64,000 nt of DNA from Vibrio neptunius (GTDB taxonomy: Bacteria > Pseudomonadota > Gammaproteobacteria > Enterobacterales > Vibrionaceae): positions 1,798,001 through 1,862,000 of the forward strand of contig CP079859.1 in the NCBI GenBank assembly GCA_019339365.1. The letters run 5' to 3'. This document shows, piece by piece, positions 39,508 to 48,743 of this stretch; the first letter of the stretch is position 1, and the number at the start of each line of letters is the position of its first letter. The translations under genes were made by a program, and so were the position numbers. The notes under the pieces were generated by a model. That model was not told the origin of the DNA, made no database searches, and saw only the letters and a list, made by a program, of their open reading frames with translations.

Positions 39508-40506
39508 ATGGCAGGTAAAAAGCTGAAATTGGCAGATATCGCAGCATTAGCGGGTGTTTCCAAGTCAACAGTGAGCTTTGTGCTCAATGGACACGCAAAA
39601 AAGCACCGTATTCATGAAGACACGGTGGAGAAAGTACAGGCTATTGCTGAACAGTATCATTACAAGCCAAGTATCTACGCCAGAGCGCTCAAGTCTAAGC
39701 AGACCTATACCGTAGGCTTAGTCATTCCGGATTTAGCGAACATGGGTTTTGCGAACATTGCTAAACGGTTGGAAATACTGTGTCGGAATAATGGTTATCA
39801 GCTACTTATCGCCTCGTCCGACGATGATCATGAACAGGAACAGCAGGCAGTAAAGAGCTTGATTGAACGGCAGGTGGATGTCCTGTTAGTGGCAACTTGC
39901 ATGATGGATGACACCTTCTATCAACCTATCAGCCCAAGCACTCCAGTCATTTTCTTTGACCGTATATTAGAAGATAGCCATTTCATCAATATCAAAACCA
40001 ATGCTGAACAAGCGACGAAGGAAGTGGTGGCTCAATTAGCCTTAAGTGGTGAAGAGTGCGTGTATATCGGTGGTCAGCTTAACTTGTCTACGAGCCGAGA
40101 TCGTTTTAAGGGTTATCAGCTCGGGCTTAAGGATGCAGGTGTGCGTTTTGATGATCGCTACGTGTATACCAAGGATTATCAACCTGAGTCAGGCTACGAG
40201 CTCATGGCACTGGCTGTAGAAGATCTAGGGCGTCTACCTAAAGCCGTGTATACCGCCTCGTATTCATTGTTGGAAGGGGTTTTGCGTTTTTTGACCGAGA
40301 AGAACATGCTGGGTGAAGATATTCGCTTGGCGACCTTCGATAACTACGACATTCTGGATTGCTTACCCGTGAAAATTGACTCGGTTGAACAGGACTGTGA
40401 GCTGATTGCTCAGACACTATTTGATTACGGGCAAACCATTCTAAAGCAGCCGCAGATGAAAACAGGAATTACGGTATTGCCCGCAAGAATTCATCGTAGG
40501 CGCTAA
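39508..40506 (+). CDS. scrR: Cra/ScrR-like LacI family regulator
   Basis: 332 aa. HTH KKLKLADIAALAGVSKSTVSFVLNGHAKKHRI and SIYARALKSKQTYTVGLVIPDL follow FruR/Cra and enteric ScrR rather than typical LacI. The effector is likely fructose or a fructose phosphate, by family. Divergent from fructokinase with a Cra-like palindrome between them, so it likely controls scrK and itself. Ends three bases into the convergent 40503 gene. Confidence 0.85.
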   Translation: MAGKKLKLADIAALAGVSKSTVSFVLNGHAKKHRIHEDTVEKVQAIAEQYHYKPSIYARALKSKQTYTVGLVIPDLANMGFANIAKRLEILCRNNGYQLLIASSDDDHEQEQQAVKSLIERQVDVLLVATCMMDDTFYQPISPSTPVIFFDRILEDSHFINIKTNAEQATKEVVAQLALSGEECVYIGGQLNLSTSRDRFKGYQLGLKDAGVRFDDRYVYTKDYQPESGYELMALAVEDLGRLPKAVYTASYSLLEGVLRFLTEKNMLGEDIRLATFDNYDILDCLPVKIDSVEQDCELIAQTLFDYGQTILKQPQMKTGITVLPARIHRRR

Positions 40507-40964
40507 TCTCTTGATTGGTCTTGCATCTCGATATTTGCGGCTGTGAACCTTGATATCGGTGATTTGTCTTTGGATTGATACCAAAAGGCTGGCATTGCGT
40601 TGAGAAGGCCTGCTTGTTTTAAGGCGTTCTTTTCTGCTTTGGTAATGGTCACATAATCCAGAAGGCTGTCGAGAATACGGCGTAATGCTCTTGGTGTGAG
40701 TAAACCATCACGCCAGTAACGTTTGATTTCTCCGGTGATCACTTCGTGTGGGACTAACGGCTCAAGCTCAGCGTGCTTAATGATAGTGAGGGAGCGTGAA
40801 CGAGGGCAATGTTGCCGGGCGAGTTCCCAATCTGGCTTGCCTTTCTTGGTGAGGTAACTTTCCCGGAAGCAAAAGTAGCTGAAATAAAATCGCTCGATGC
40901 TATGCCAGCGTTCGGCCTTTACTTCCAGAAAAATATGTTCAAATTCAATATCGAGGTCTGTCAT
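40503..40964 (-). CDS. Unrecognised 153-aa protein
   Basis: I do not recognise the family. From ATG 40964 (MTDLDIEFEHIFLEVKAERWHSIERFYFSYFCFRESYL) the protein is soluble, rich in aromatic and charged residues and probably helical; an ATG twelve bases upstream is also possible. Stops overlap with scrR by three bases, so the two genes are convergent and lack a terminator between them. Confidence 0.6.
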   Translation of the reverse strand: MTDLDIEFEHIFLEVKAERWHSIERFYFSYFCFRESYLTKKGKPDWELARQHCPRSRSLTIIKHAELEPLVPHEVITGEIKRYWRDGLLTPRALRRILDSLLDYVTITKAEKNALKQAGLLNAMPAFWYQSKDKSPISRFTAANIEMQDQSRD

Positions 40965-41000
40965 CGCTTCTCTCACTCATGGTCGAAGCGATACTACCGA

Positions 41001-42365
41001 CTAACCCATGGCTACGGCAAGAGAATCTGTATGGCGTTGCTTCTTAATCGCTAGCAGAAGCTGAACAAGTAACAGCACACCTGTGACACCTAGACCAATA
41101 CCGATACCACCCCAGATGCCGCCTAAACCAAAGTCTGGCAGTAGCAACCATGCAGCAGGCAGACCAAACAGCCAGTAGCCGACAGCCGTCACTACAGTCG
41201 GGCCAACAACGATCTTCATGCCGCGAAGCAGGTTAATCGCCAGTAGCTGCCATGCATCAACAATGAAAGATAATGCGACTACCCATAGAACGGCGACGAG
41301 TAGTGTTGAAAGCTCAGAATCCAGATTGAAAATGGAGCCGATCAGCTCAGGCCATAACATGAAGACACCTGCCAGCACTGCGCTGATCATTGTCGTCAGG
41401 CCAAAGCTACGCAGGGCTGTGCGCTTAATACCATCATAGTCTTCCGCCCCATAGTCCTGCCCGACCAAAATTGCAGCGGCTTGCGAGAAACCAAAGTTGA
41501 TGTTCCAGGTGAAGCTCAGGCATTGCAGCAAAATTTGGTGCAATGCGAGTGCGGCGATGCTGATGGTGCCTGCCATCAAGGTGCCACCGTAAATCAGGCC
41601 GTGTTCAAGCAGCGCAGCCAGTGCAATAGGCAATCCCATCGCCAGTAAAGGTTTAAGCAATGATAGCGAGTATTCTTCTGTATTTTTCCACGGCGCAAAC
41701 GGCTGGTATTCAGGGCGTTTAAACACCCAGTAGCCGTAGCCCATCATTACAATGAACGCTGCTAAAGCGGTACCCGCGCCAAGTCCTGCCAAGCCAAGCT
41801 CTAGCTGGAAAGCAAGCAAATAGCTGATAGGTACGTTGAGCACAACGGTGAGTAATGACATCACCATGATCGAGCGAACATTACCAAGCGCACTGGTTAA
41901 GCCGCGCAACACCAGTAGCATCAGAGACGGCAACATGGCCCATTTTAATGCGTCTAGGTATGCCATAGCTGGGCCAGCGAGCTCTTGAGGCTGCTTCGCC
42001 AGTGCCAGTAGTTGCGGTGCATATGCAAAACACAAGGTTAAGATCGCAGACAGGATCACCGTCAGTAGTACAGCCCCTTTTACGGCTAAGCGGATTTGCT
42101 GATTGCCGTATTCCGGTCTCGCAATACGTTGACCATAAGCAATGGCAATTAAATTCGCCACACAACCCACGGTGCTGCTCGCCACAATAAAGACGAAACT
42201 GTAGATGGATGCACCCAATCCTCCAGCTGCTAGCGCAGACACACTGAGTCGCGACATCATCCAGACATCAGTCAGAACCAGTGCCATTGCGATGAGCTGC
42301 GAAATTATCAGTGGAAATGCCAGAGAGAGAATTTTTTTCATTGTGTGCCTCGTGATCGTTATCAC
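41001..42365 (-). CDS. MATE family efflux transporter
   Basis: 454 aa, twelve predicted membrane helices in two homologous halves, with MATE features (IISQLIAMALVLTDVWMMSRLS in helix 1; LPIALAALLEHGLIYGGTLMAG starting the second half). Uses a Na+ or H+ gradient to export cationic compounds; the substrate cannot be told. The likely start is the ATG at 42341 (MKKILSLAFPLIISQ), eight codons in. Divergent from a LysR regulator. Confidence 0.9.
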   Translation of the reverse strand: MITITRHTMKKILSLAFPLIISQLIAMALVLTDVWMMSRLSVSALAAGGLGASIYSFVFIVASSTVGCVANLIAIAYGQRIARPEYGNQQIRLAVKGAVLLTVILSAILTLCFAYAPQLLALAKQPQELAGPAMAYLDALKWAMLPSLMLLVLRGLTSALGNVRSIMVMSLLTVVLNVPISYLLAFQLELGLAGLGAGTALAAFIVMMGYGYWVFKRPEYQPFAPWKNTEEYSLSLLKPLLAMGLPIALAALLEHGLIYGGTLMAGTISIAALALHQILLQCLSFTWNINFGFSQAAAILVGQDYGAEDYDGIKRTALRSFGLTTMISAVLAGVFMLWPELIGSIFNLDSELSTLLVAVLWVVALSFIVDAWQLLAINLLRGMKIVVGPTVVTAVGYWLFGLPAAWLLLPDFGLGGIWGGIGIGLGVTGVLLLVQLLLAIKKQRHTDSLAVAMG

Positions 42366-42445
42366 AATAAGGTACGAGTTTGCTGACTAGCCTTCAAATG
42401 ACATTTATGCCACTCTTACATGAGTTCAGATCATGCGAGTGAATT

Positions 42446-43402
42446 ATGTCCCCTTATGACCGTCTCCCTTATTCACACAACGGATTGAAAGTCTTTGAAT
42501 CTGTGGCACGCCTTATGAGCTTTACCAAAGCGGCTGATGAGCTTAATGTTACCCAAAGTGCAGTCAGTCGTCAGATAAAACAACTTGAAGATGAGCTAGA
42601 AGCATCTCTAGTGAGCCGAAAACACCGAGCGATTGAGTTAACGACGCAAGGGAAAGACCTCTATGAAGTGCTACGTAAAAACTACATTGCATTGGATAGC
42701 TTGATAGCTCAGTGGGCGTTACCGAATAAGAAGCGTATTGTGATAAAAAGTGCGCTCAGTTATGCCACGCGTATTCTGATGCCTAAGGTTGCGATGCTCA
42801 ATGAGCGATATCCTGAACACGAGATTGTTATCATCCCATCGATTGAAGAAGATCCACCGCTTGATTCTGAAGACTGCGATCTGCTGATCGTGAACACGCG
42901 AAAGCGTGAGCGATACCAGAATCGCTCAGATGTGACCTTCCTTCGCGATGAGTTTATGGCGCCAGTTTACGCTGAATCTCTCTCTAAGCAGCATATTCAG
43001 TTAAGTGACGTTCTGACGTTGCCACATTTGCATGCGACTCTCGATCACCAAGATTGGAAAAACTGGTTAAACAACGCTGATCTGCAAGGGGCGAAAAAGG
43101 GTAGGGATACCGTATTTTTCAGCTTGGATTTAGCGCTAAGTGCATGTTTGTCCGGTCAGGGAGTAACAGTGACAGACCTGCTGTTGGTATTACCTGAACT
43201 CAAGCGTGAGTTTCTTAAATGCCCTGAACAGCTCTCACTTCAACATAGTGACTGGCAGTACTACTGCTGCCAACGTAATCATTCTCCCATGATCAGTGAG
43301 ATTCTTAACTGGTTGGTCGAACAGACTCAAGATGAGATTAATCAGCTTAAAGTGCTGTGCGACAAATTTGGCTGGAGCCAGAATAACGTAGCTTTGGGGT
43401 AA
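42446..43402 (+). CDS. LysR family regulator (GcvA-like)
   Basis: 318 aa with N-terminal winged HTH (FTKAADELNVTQSAVSRQIKQLEDELEASLVSR) and a substrate-binding-like domain. The divergent MATE gene, 80 bases away, is a plausible target; the downstream dld gene is convergent. Effector unknown. Start at 42446 (ATG) follows a short spacer without strong Shine-Dalgarno. Confidence 0.85.
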   Translation: MSPYDRLPYSHNGLKVFESVARLMSFTKAADELNVTQSAVSRQIKQLEDELEASLVSRKHRAIELTTQGKDLYEVLRKNYIALDSLIAQWALPNKKRIVIKSALSYATRILMPKVAMLNERYPEHEIVIIPSIEEDPPLDSEDCDLLIVNTRKRERYQNRSDVTFLRDEFMAPVYAESLSKQHIQLSDVLTLPHLHATLDHQDWKNWLNNADLQGAKKGRDTVFFSLDLALSACLSGQGVTVTDLLLVLPELKREFLKCPEQLSLQHSDWQYYCCQRNHSPMISEILNWLVEQTQDEINQLKVLCDKFGWSQNNVALG

Positions 43403-43473
43403 TGCAGCAGAGTGAGAAAGCCTCTGAGCTCTTTGAGTTAAGAACTGAAAAAGCTCAGAGTTAAATAAGCCCG

Positions 43474-45183
43474 TTAACCGCCACAGCAACTGCAGTTACG
43501 TTTGTACTTACTCATCTTGCCAATACCTGGATTAAAGGTGTTAGTAGGATCCAACGAGTGGTAGAACTCCTGAAGCTGTTTTTCTGCTTCATAAAGGTGG
43601 CCAACGTTATGCTCTGCTGGGTATTTCGCGCCTTTCTGAGTTAAAAGTTCAAGCATTTTCTGTTTGATCTTCTTTGTGTCTGCGCCTTTTCTGAAGATGT
43701 AATCCTGATGGAAGACATGACACATAAAGTGACCGTAGTAGAGACCCATAACTAAGTCTTTAGTGATCTCTTCTGGTAGCTGTTCCACCCAGTCAATGTC
43801 GTTTCGGCGCAGAGCAATATCCAGCGCCAGAATGTCTTCCACTTCATTGGAGTGAATGGTTTCATAGCGAATCGCAGCACCCGCGGCCGCAAAGCGATGA
43901 AGCAGAGCTTTCTTGCCTTCATCTGCATCACAAACAAAGTACTCACATCCGTCCTGCTTAGACCAGACGTTCTCCAGGTACTCTTTCGCTTCATCGATAC
44001 CACCATCACTCATTTTTAGGATCAGATGGTGTTGGTACTTGTCTCTGAATTCCAGCATGCGCTTAGGAAGGTGCTGTGGAAACAGCTTGCTGAGCCAGTA
44101 AAGCGTAATATCTGGCAAATCTTTAGAAACAAACGGTATGCGTTTGAGAATCGACTCTACTTTTGCTTTTAGCGCAAAGAACTTAGGCAATTTGTCAGTG
44201 CCTAGGTGATGAATCGACAGGAAAACATCTTTACCGTAAGTTTCTGCCAAATTGAAAATGTCGCGATGCATGTATTCGCCCATTTCTGGCAAATGTTTAA
44301 AGCCACTGAGCATGTCACGGCGCAGCATCGTCATTTTCGCTGGATCGCTACAGCCGATGTAGAAAAGCTGTTCTTTTTCAGCGACAGGGTTGGTATCGAC
44401 ACGGACTGCAAACACTGCCAGCTTACCTGCACAGCCACTGGCTTCAAACAGGCGTCTGGAATCAGCATTAAAACGGGAAGGGGTTTCAGCATCGACGTCA
44501 CGAACGCGAGCCTCGTACTCTTTGTCTGATGCCATGGCTTCATTGTGGACAATCTTAGACGGGTCAAAGTTGCCTTGTTCAACATTGGTCAGGATCTCTT
44601 CTGGCGTTTCACCAAGGCCTTCGATCCCCAAATGATTTACAAGTTCTAGTTTGCCCTCTTTGGTAACTTGGCCAAATAGCGCCAATTCCGTATACGCAGG
44701 GCCACGTTTGACCAAAGCACCACCGGAGTTGTTGGCAATACCACCAACAACGGTCGCCCCAATTGAAGAAGAACCAATCACGGAATGAGGCGCACGATTA
44801 ACGGACTTGAGTTTTTTCTCAAGTTGATGAAGGCTCACACCTGGTAAACTGATGATCTGCTCGCCATTTTCAATCAAATGCAGCGAATTGATGCGCATGA
44901 TATTGATCACTACCACTTCACGGTCGTAATCATCGCCACTTGGTGCAGAGCCTTCGGTTAGACCAGTTTTGGCGGCTTGCATGATCACAATGCAGTTCGC
45001 TTCTACTGCAGCCTGAAGCAGACGCCACTGCTCAACTAATGAACCAGGAAACACAACCGCCAGCGCTTTGCCTTTACCCGAGCGGAAGCCTGAGCGGTAA
45101 TATTCGGTTTTTTTGTGATCAGTTAACACATGGTCTTGGCCGACAATGTTGATGAATGTCTGAATTAGCGCTTGATTACTCAT
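43474..45183 (-). CDS. dld: Quinone-dependent D-lactate dehydrogenase
   Basis: 569 aa, close to E. coli Dld (571). FAD-binding PCMH part with QAAKTGLTEGSAPSGDDYDR (~69-88), SSSIGATVVGGIANNSGGALVKRGPAYTE (~140-168), and the membrane-binding C-terminal domain (FHQDYIFRKG, AEHNVGHLYEA). Oxidises D-lactate to pyruvate and passes electrons to quinone at the inner membrane. The end KRNCSCCGG carries three cysteines within four residues, which stands out. Start at 45183. Confidence 0.95.
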   Translation of the reverse strand: MSNQALIQTFINIVGQDHVLTDHKKTEYYRSGFRSGKGKALAVVFPGSLVEQWRLLQAAVEANCIVIMQAAKTGLTEGSAPSGDDYDREVVVINIMRINSLHLIENGEQIISLPGVSLHQLEKKLKSVNRAPHSVIGSSSIGATVVGGIANNSGGALVKRGPAYTELALFGQVTKEGKLELVNHLGIEGLGETPEEILTNVEQGNFDPSKIVHNEAMASDKEYEARVRDVDAETPSRFNADSRRLFEASGCAGKLAVFAVRVDTNPVAEKEQLFYIGCSDPAKMTMLRRDMLSGFKHLPEMGEYMHRDIFNLAETYGKDVFLSIHHLGTDKLPKFFALKAKVESILKRIPFVSKDLPDITLYWLSKLFPQHLPKRMLEFRDKYQHHLILKMSDGGIDEAKEYLENVWSKQDGCEYFVCDADEGKKALLHRFAAAGAAIRYETIHSNEVEDILALDIALRRNDIDWVEQLPEEITKDLVMGLYYGHFMCHVFHQDYIFRKGADTKKIKQKMLELLTQKGAKYPAEHNVGHLYEAEKQLQEFYHSLDPTNTFNPGIGKMSKYKRNCSCCGG

Positions 45184-45546
45184 GGCGTCCCTTTTGCTTC
45201 CTTTGTGACGTGCTTGTTACTTTCTGGTTTTGGATATTTTAAATTCGAATCTCATTTCGAACCAGAAGTGAAAATTCATAGCTGCGAGCTTTCTCGGTCA
45301 ATAAAACACGCCTTAGAAGCTAAGTCACCAATTATCAACTACTTAAGTGATTGTCATTCATCTATTATTGGAATAAGTGTTATTGTCTTGTTCCAAAATG
45401 AACATAATCAATGCACGTTAAGTTGTAAAAATTAAGTGATCAAACCCTCACTTAACCCAATGATGAGTCGCGAGAGCAAGGCAAACAGTTACGAGCGAAC
45501 ATGACCGAATTGCCCCACCTATTTGAGTCGTATTCATTACTTAGAC
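45184..45546. other. Intergenic region upstream of dld
   Basis: 363 bases, AT-rich. Contains the dld promoter. TTGGAA (45368) and TTCCAA (45391) form a widely spaced dyad that could be a regulator site, weakly supported. A plus-strand frame from 45172 overlaps dld and looks like a shadow. Confidence 0.4.
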
Positions 45547-45750
45547 TCATTTAGTTAAGGAAGACATTAGCATTTTCTTCATTACTTTTCTTACCTCCGC
45601 ACCTCCAATGATGGCAAGAAACAACAGACCGCCAGGGATCAAAATTGACATCAGTATTGGTCTTAAAACGTAAGAGAAGCAAAACAAGATCGGTATGAAC
45701 ACTAACCACTGAACCAAAAGGGTGATGGCTTTCTTAAAAGAGTCTTTCAT
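45547..45750 (-). CDS. Small membrane protein under TetR control
   Basis: 67 aa from ATG 45750 (MKDSFKKAITLLVQWLVF), which has GGAA before it; a GTG twelve bases upstream is possible. Two hydrophobic stretches (LVQWLVFIPILFCFSYVL and ILMSILIPGGLLFLAIIGG) suggest a two-helix inner membrane protein with a basic tail. No family recognised. Divergent from a TetR gene and flanked by its palindromes. Confidence 0.6.
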   Translation of the reverse strand: MKDSFKKAITLLVQWLVFIPILFCFSYVLRPILMSILIPGGLLFLAIIGGAEVRKVMKKMLMSSLTK

Positions 45751-45769
45751 TATAATTTCCACATTTAAT

Positions 45770-45787
45770 AATTGAGCGTGCTCAATT
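45770..45787. promoter_or_regulatory. TetR operator 1 (perfect 18-base palindrome)
   Basis: AATTGAGCGTGCTCAATT in the gap between divergent genes, 20 bases from the small membrane protein start. Confidence 0.7.
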
Positions 45788-45790
45788 ATT

Positions 45791-45808
45791 AAATGAGCGT
45801 GCTCAATT
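45791..45808. promoter_or_regulatory. TetR operator 2
   Basis: AAATGAGCGTGCTCAATT, one change from operator 1 and 21 bases away, two helical turns, so both can be bound on one DNA face. Confidence 0.7.
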
Positions 45809-45865
45809 TGTCAACTCATCTGGGGACAGGTATGATCTAACAGCAATATTTGGGATGAAGAAATC

Positions 45866-46390
45866 ATGGGAAAGAGAGAACAAACGCGACAACGGATCCT
45901 TAGCGCTGCGTGGGAACTTTTTGAAGCGCAGGGCTATCAGGAAACGTCGACACGTCAAATAGCAAGGCAAGCAAGAGTGGCTGATGGTACGGTCTTTAGC
46001 CATTTTGAAAATAAGCTCGCGATATTGCGTGAAGGTATGCTAGCTCAGCTTACTGAGATGGCTGACCAGGGAATATCCAACTCAGATAACGACGTAATGG
46101 CAATTGGGCTGAGGTTTGCAACAACCTATTATGGTTACTATTTTGCTAATGTGAACTTAAGTCGAGCGCTGCTCAAAGAAGTTATTTGGGATATGGATTA
46201 CTACCAATCTTACAATGATGCTGTATTTGCAAACTCAAACTTGTCGACCAAGGGAGCGGAAAGAATACCGCTAATTATGGACTGTTATTTTATGACTCTG
46301 ATTACTCACCTCAGTCGACCAGAGCCTAACTTAACAGCCGCCTTGCAAGAACTTGAGGATAAGTATCGTAAAATTTTCAATATCGTCTAG
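45866..46390 (+). CDS. TetR/AcrR family regulator
   Basis: 174 aa; HTH EAQGYQETSTRQIARQARVADGTVFSHFENKLAIL near residue 20-55, then a helical ligand domain. The divergent small membrane protein is the evident target together with itself, through two near-identical palindromes. Ligand unknown. Confidence 0.87.
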   Translation: MGKREQTRQRILSAAWELFEAQGYQETSTRQIARQARVADGTVFSHFENKLAILREGMLAQLTEMADQGISNSDNDVMAIGLRFATTYYGYYFANVNLSRALLKEVIWDMDYYQSYNDAVFANSNLSTKGAERIPLIMDCYFMTLITHLSRPEPNLTAALQELEDKYRKIFNIV

Positions 46391-46521
46391 TCGAAGCGTG
46401 TATCAATGACCACACCTTTTAATACAATGCTCTGACAAAGGCTTACAAAGAATATGTACAACTTATTGAAAGTTTGCCGTATTTTCCAGCTTTATGAGAT
46501 GTTTATGATGAGTACTCAACG

Positions 46522-47064
46522 ATGAAAAAAATGCTTTTACTATTGCCATTATTGCTATCTTCAGCCGCGTTTGCAGGTAATCATCAAATCGGCTTTGGGA
46601 TAGGGGGTGGTAGTACGGATGGGCCGAATGATTGGAGTGACTCGGGGTTTGCGGGCAAGATTGATTACGCGTATCAATTCCACCCCAACTTTGCCGCAGA
46701 GATCGGTTATGCTGCGGTTGATGGTATGACAAGCAATATCGTCACATCTGTTTTTGGGACGACCAAGCAAGAAGTGACTTACTCTACTGGCTTTGCTGGC
46801 TTGAAAGCGGGCGTATCTCCTGTTTCTTTCGTCAACCTATATGTTGTCGGTGGTGCGAATTATTCGGATGTTGAGAAAACTTATACGCCTTCGGGGGGAA
46901 CAGAAAGAACTGATACTCACACCGGACTACACCCATACTACGGAGCCGGCACTGAGCTGATATTTTTTAGTACCCTTGGTTTAAACTTGGAATACAGAAA
47001 GTTTTTGTTGGCTGATGACTTTGAATCCGATGTGATCTTTGCTGGTATGAACATTAAGTTCTGA
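46522..47064 (+). CDS. Outer membrane beta-barrel protein (OmpA/OmpW-like small porin family)
   Basis: 180 aa: signal peptide MKKMLLLLPLLLSSAAFAG, then eight-strand-type barrel pattern (KIDYAYQFHPNFAAEIGYA, TGFAGLKAGVSPVSFVNLYVVGG, YYGAGTELIFFSTLGLNLEYRKF) and final FAGMNIKF with the terminal Phe. Stands alone. Function undetermined. Confidence 0.8.
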   Translation: MKKMLLLLPLLLSSAAFAGNHQIGFGIGGGSTDGPNDWSDSGFAGKIDYAYQFHPNFAAEIGYAAVDGMTSNIVTSVFGTTKQEVTYSTGFAGLKAGVSPVSFVNLYVVGGANYSDVEKTYTPSGGTERTDTHTGLHPYYGAGTELIFFSTLGLNLEYRKFLLADDFESDVIFAGMNIKF

Positions 47065-47155
47065 ACTCAGGTTAACTCAATAGAAAAAATAAAAGGGAAT
47101 AGCATCAAGTTACTACTCCCTTCTGTTGGCTTTTGAATTTCTTATACGGCCATGG

Positions 47156-47704
47156 TTAAGCAAATTCGCCTAAACTCTTTTTATGAGCGATTTTCCAATC
47201 GCTCTTTGGACAAAAACCGTGCCTATTTCTAACCTCATTCTCTGTAAATTCAATTAACTCTTGATCAGATAATTCTAGACTAATAGGGAACTTACATGGC
47301 TGGTTTACATGCCATGGTGTATCTGTGAAAATTTCAAATCTATTGTTTTCAGGATCACGAAAATATAGAGACCAAGTGGTGCCGTGAGATACCGTTTGCA
47401 AATTGATGCCAGAGACTGACCTTAATGATGAATTGAAAAGCTTTAGATCACCAATACTTTTCACTCTAAATGAAATATGATCAATTGGACTTTCATCAAG
47501 CTTAGGCGAGTGTATGGGACTGAGTACAATCTGGTGGTGTTCTTCAGGACTGCGACTCAAAAAAACCAGACCATTTTCCCCTTCGCCTCTGTCAGTGACA
47601 ACAAAACCTAACTTCCTCGTATAAAAGTCTTCCATCTTTGCTATATCTTTGACATATATTTCAATATGACTTAACTGAATATTTGGAAAGATTGTTTCAT
47701 CCAT
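47156..47704 (-). CDS. VOC family (glyoxalase/dioxygenase-like) protein
   Basis: 182 aa with two betaalphabeta-beta-beta modules: LSHIEIYVKDIAKMEDFYTRKLGF (His13 as first metal ligand), IDHISFRVKS, and YFRDPENNRFEIF giving the metal-binding Glu. Likely a metal enzyme; the substrate is unknown. A C-terminal ~45-residue tail extends beyond the module. Same strand as the GNAT gene 88 bases upstream. Confidence 0.8.
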   Translation of the reverse strand: MDETIFPNIQLSHIEIYVKDIAKMEDFYTRKLGFVVTDRGEGENGLVFLSRSPEEHHQIVLSPIHSPKLDESPIDHISFRVKSIGDLKLFNSSLRSVSGINLQTVSHGTTWSLYFRDPENNRFEIFTDTPWHVNQPCKFPISLELSDQELIEFTENEVRNRHGFCPKSDWKIAHKKSLGEFA

Positions 47705-47792
47705 AATTTATAGTTTCATCCTTATACTGCCGTGTTGAGATCATGTTTTCATTTCGAGTAACAAAAGTAATAACAGCATATCCACCTATTTA

Positions 47793-48263
47793 TTAGCAAC
47801 TAGCCTCTAACATCATTGGAATATCAATCATGCCTTGGCGATTTCTGATACCTTCAGTGCGCTTAAAACCAAAACGTAAATATACGCTTTCTGCATTTAT
47901 CGCTGAATTGACTGTAAATATCCCCTTGTTGCCGTTATTTAGCGCATTTTCCTTAACCACCTCCCATAATTGACGAGATAGTCCATGACCTTGAAAGCGA
48001 TCGTTTACGAATAGATGATACAAATGCGAGTTGTCTCTAATCCCAGCTACGCCAATGACTTCATCATTCGCAGTCACCGCGACAACGTAGTGATAATTTG
48101 TCGAAAGATAATGCTCTACCTTTTCTTCTGACATGGATTTGAGCAAAACATCGTGTACTGAGGGATCACACGTTGGACAAACATACTTTTTTGCTAAAGG
48201 TAAAATCAGCTCACTGATTGCCTTCGCATCACAAATTTTTGCATTTCTGAACGTTATACTCAT
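47793..48263 (-). CDS. GNAT family N-acetyltransferase
   Basis: 156 aa; coenzyme A loop NDRFQGHGLSRQLWEVV (Q/R-x-x-G-x-G/A), preceded by VAVTANDEVIGVAGIRD and followed by AESVYLRFGFKRTEG. Acetylates an unknown small molecule or protein. Unusual CPTCDP stretch near residue 34. Confidence 0.85.
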   Translation of the reverse strand: MSITFRNAKICDAKAISELILPLAKKYVCPTCDPSVHDVLLKSMSEEKVEHYLSTNYHYVVAVTANDEVIGVAGIRDNSHLYHLFVNDRFQGHGLSRQLWEVVKENALNNGNKGIFTVNSAINAESVYLRFGFKRTEGIRNRQGMIDIPMMLEASC

Positions 48264-48743
48264 TGCTTCTCCTAATAGCCAACATTTGAATCTCGAGTCT
48301 GCGTCACTTATCTATTAAGTATGCTTTGTGAGCAATATAACATGATAAATATTCACTAATAGATACCTTGAGTCTAATCCTCAAAATCTGAGAGTTAAGG
48401 CGTCTTAGGCCTTACTGTCTAGCCATTGTGGCGAAACAGTCCGAGTGGTTATCTTTTCTTGATATTATCTCCTGTGCGATATTGCAACTTTTAAATAAAG
48501 CTGGTTATAATCTGCACATCACTTCTCTAGGAGCTAACGCCTAAATGAACAGCTAACTTCCTGACATCCAATATAAACAACACTTTGGACACTCGGGGTT
48601 AGTGGGCGTTGCCGCAATCTTAGTACATTTCTAAAATCCACCAATGGTGGTTCTTGCCAGTTTATCTGGATTATCTCGGCATTTTATACGCTCGGCCATA
48701 TCACCGCACAATGGCGACCCCTTTTGAATTAAAAGGAGGCGAT
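48264..48743. other. 480-base gap before the ABC-F gene
   Basis: No gene recognised. A CCACC-AAT-GGTGG hairpin (48638-48650) lies about 95 bases before the ABC-F start. The layout would suit leader-based control of an antibiotic-resistance ABC-F gene, but I see no clear leader peptide. Confidence 0.4.

Noticed and set aside
45172..45435. 87-codon plus-strand frame upstream of dld
   Set aside because: Starts inside dld on the opposite strand and lacks a ribosome site; probably chance.
48530..48615. Integron attC-like element (CTAACGCC...GGGCGTT) beside GNAT and VOC genes, which are common cassette cargo
   Set aside because: The inverted ends do not fit the simple-site pattern of vibrio VCR repeats, and no matching repeats lie after the GNAT or VOC genes.
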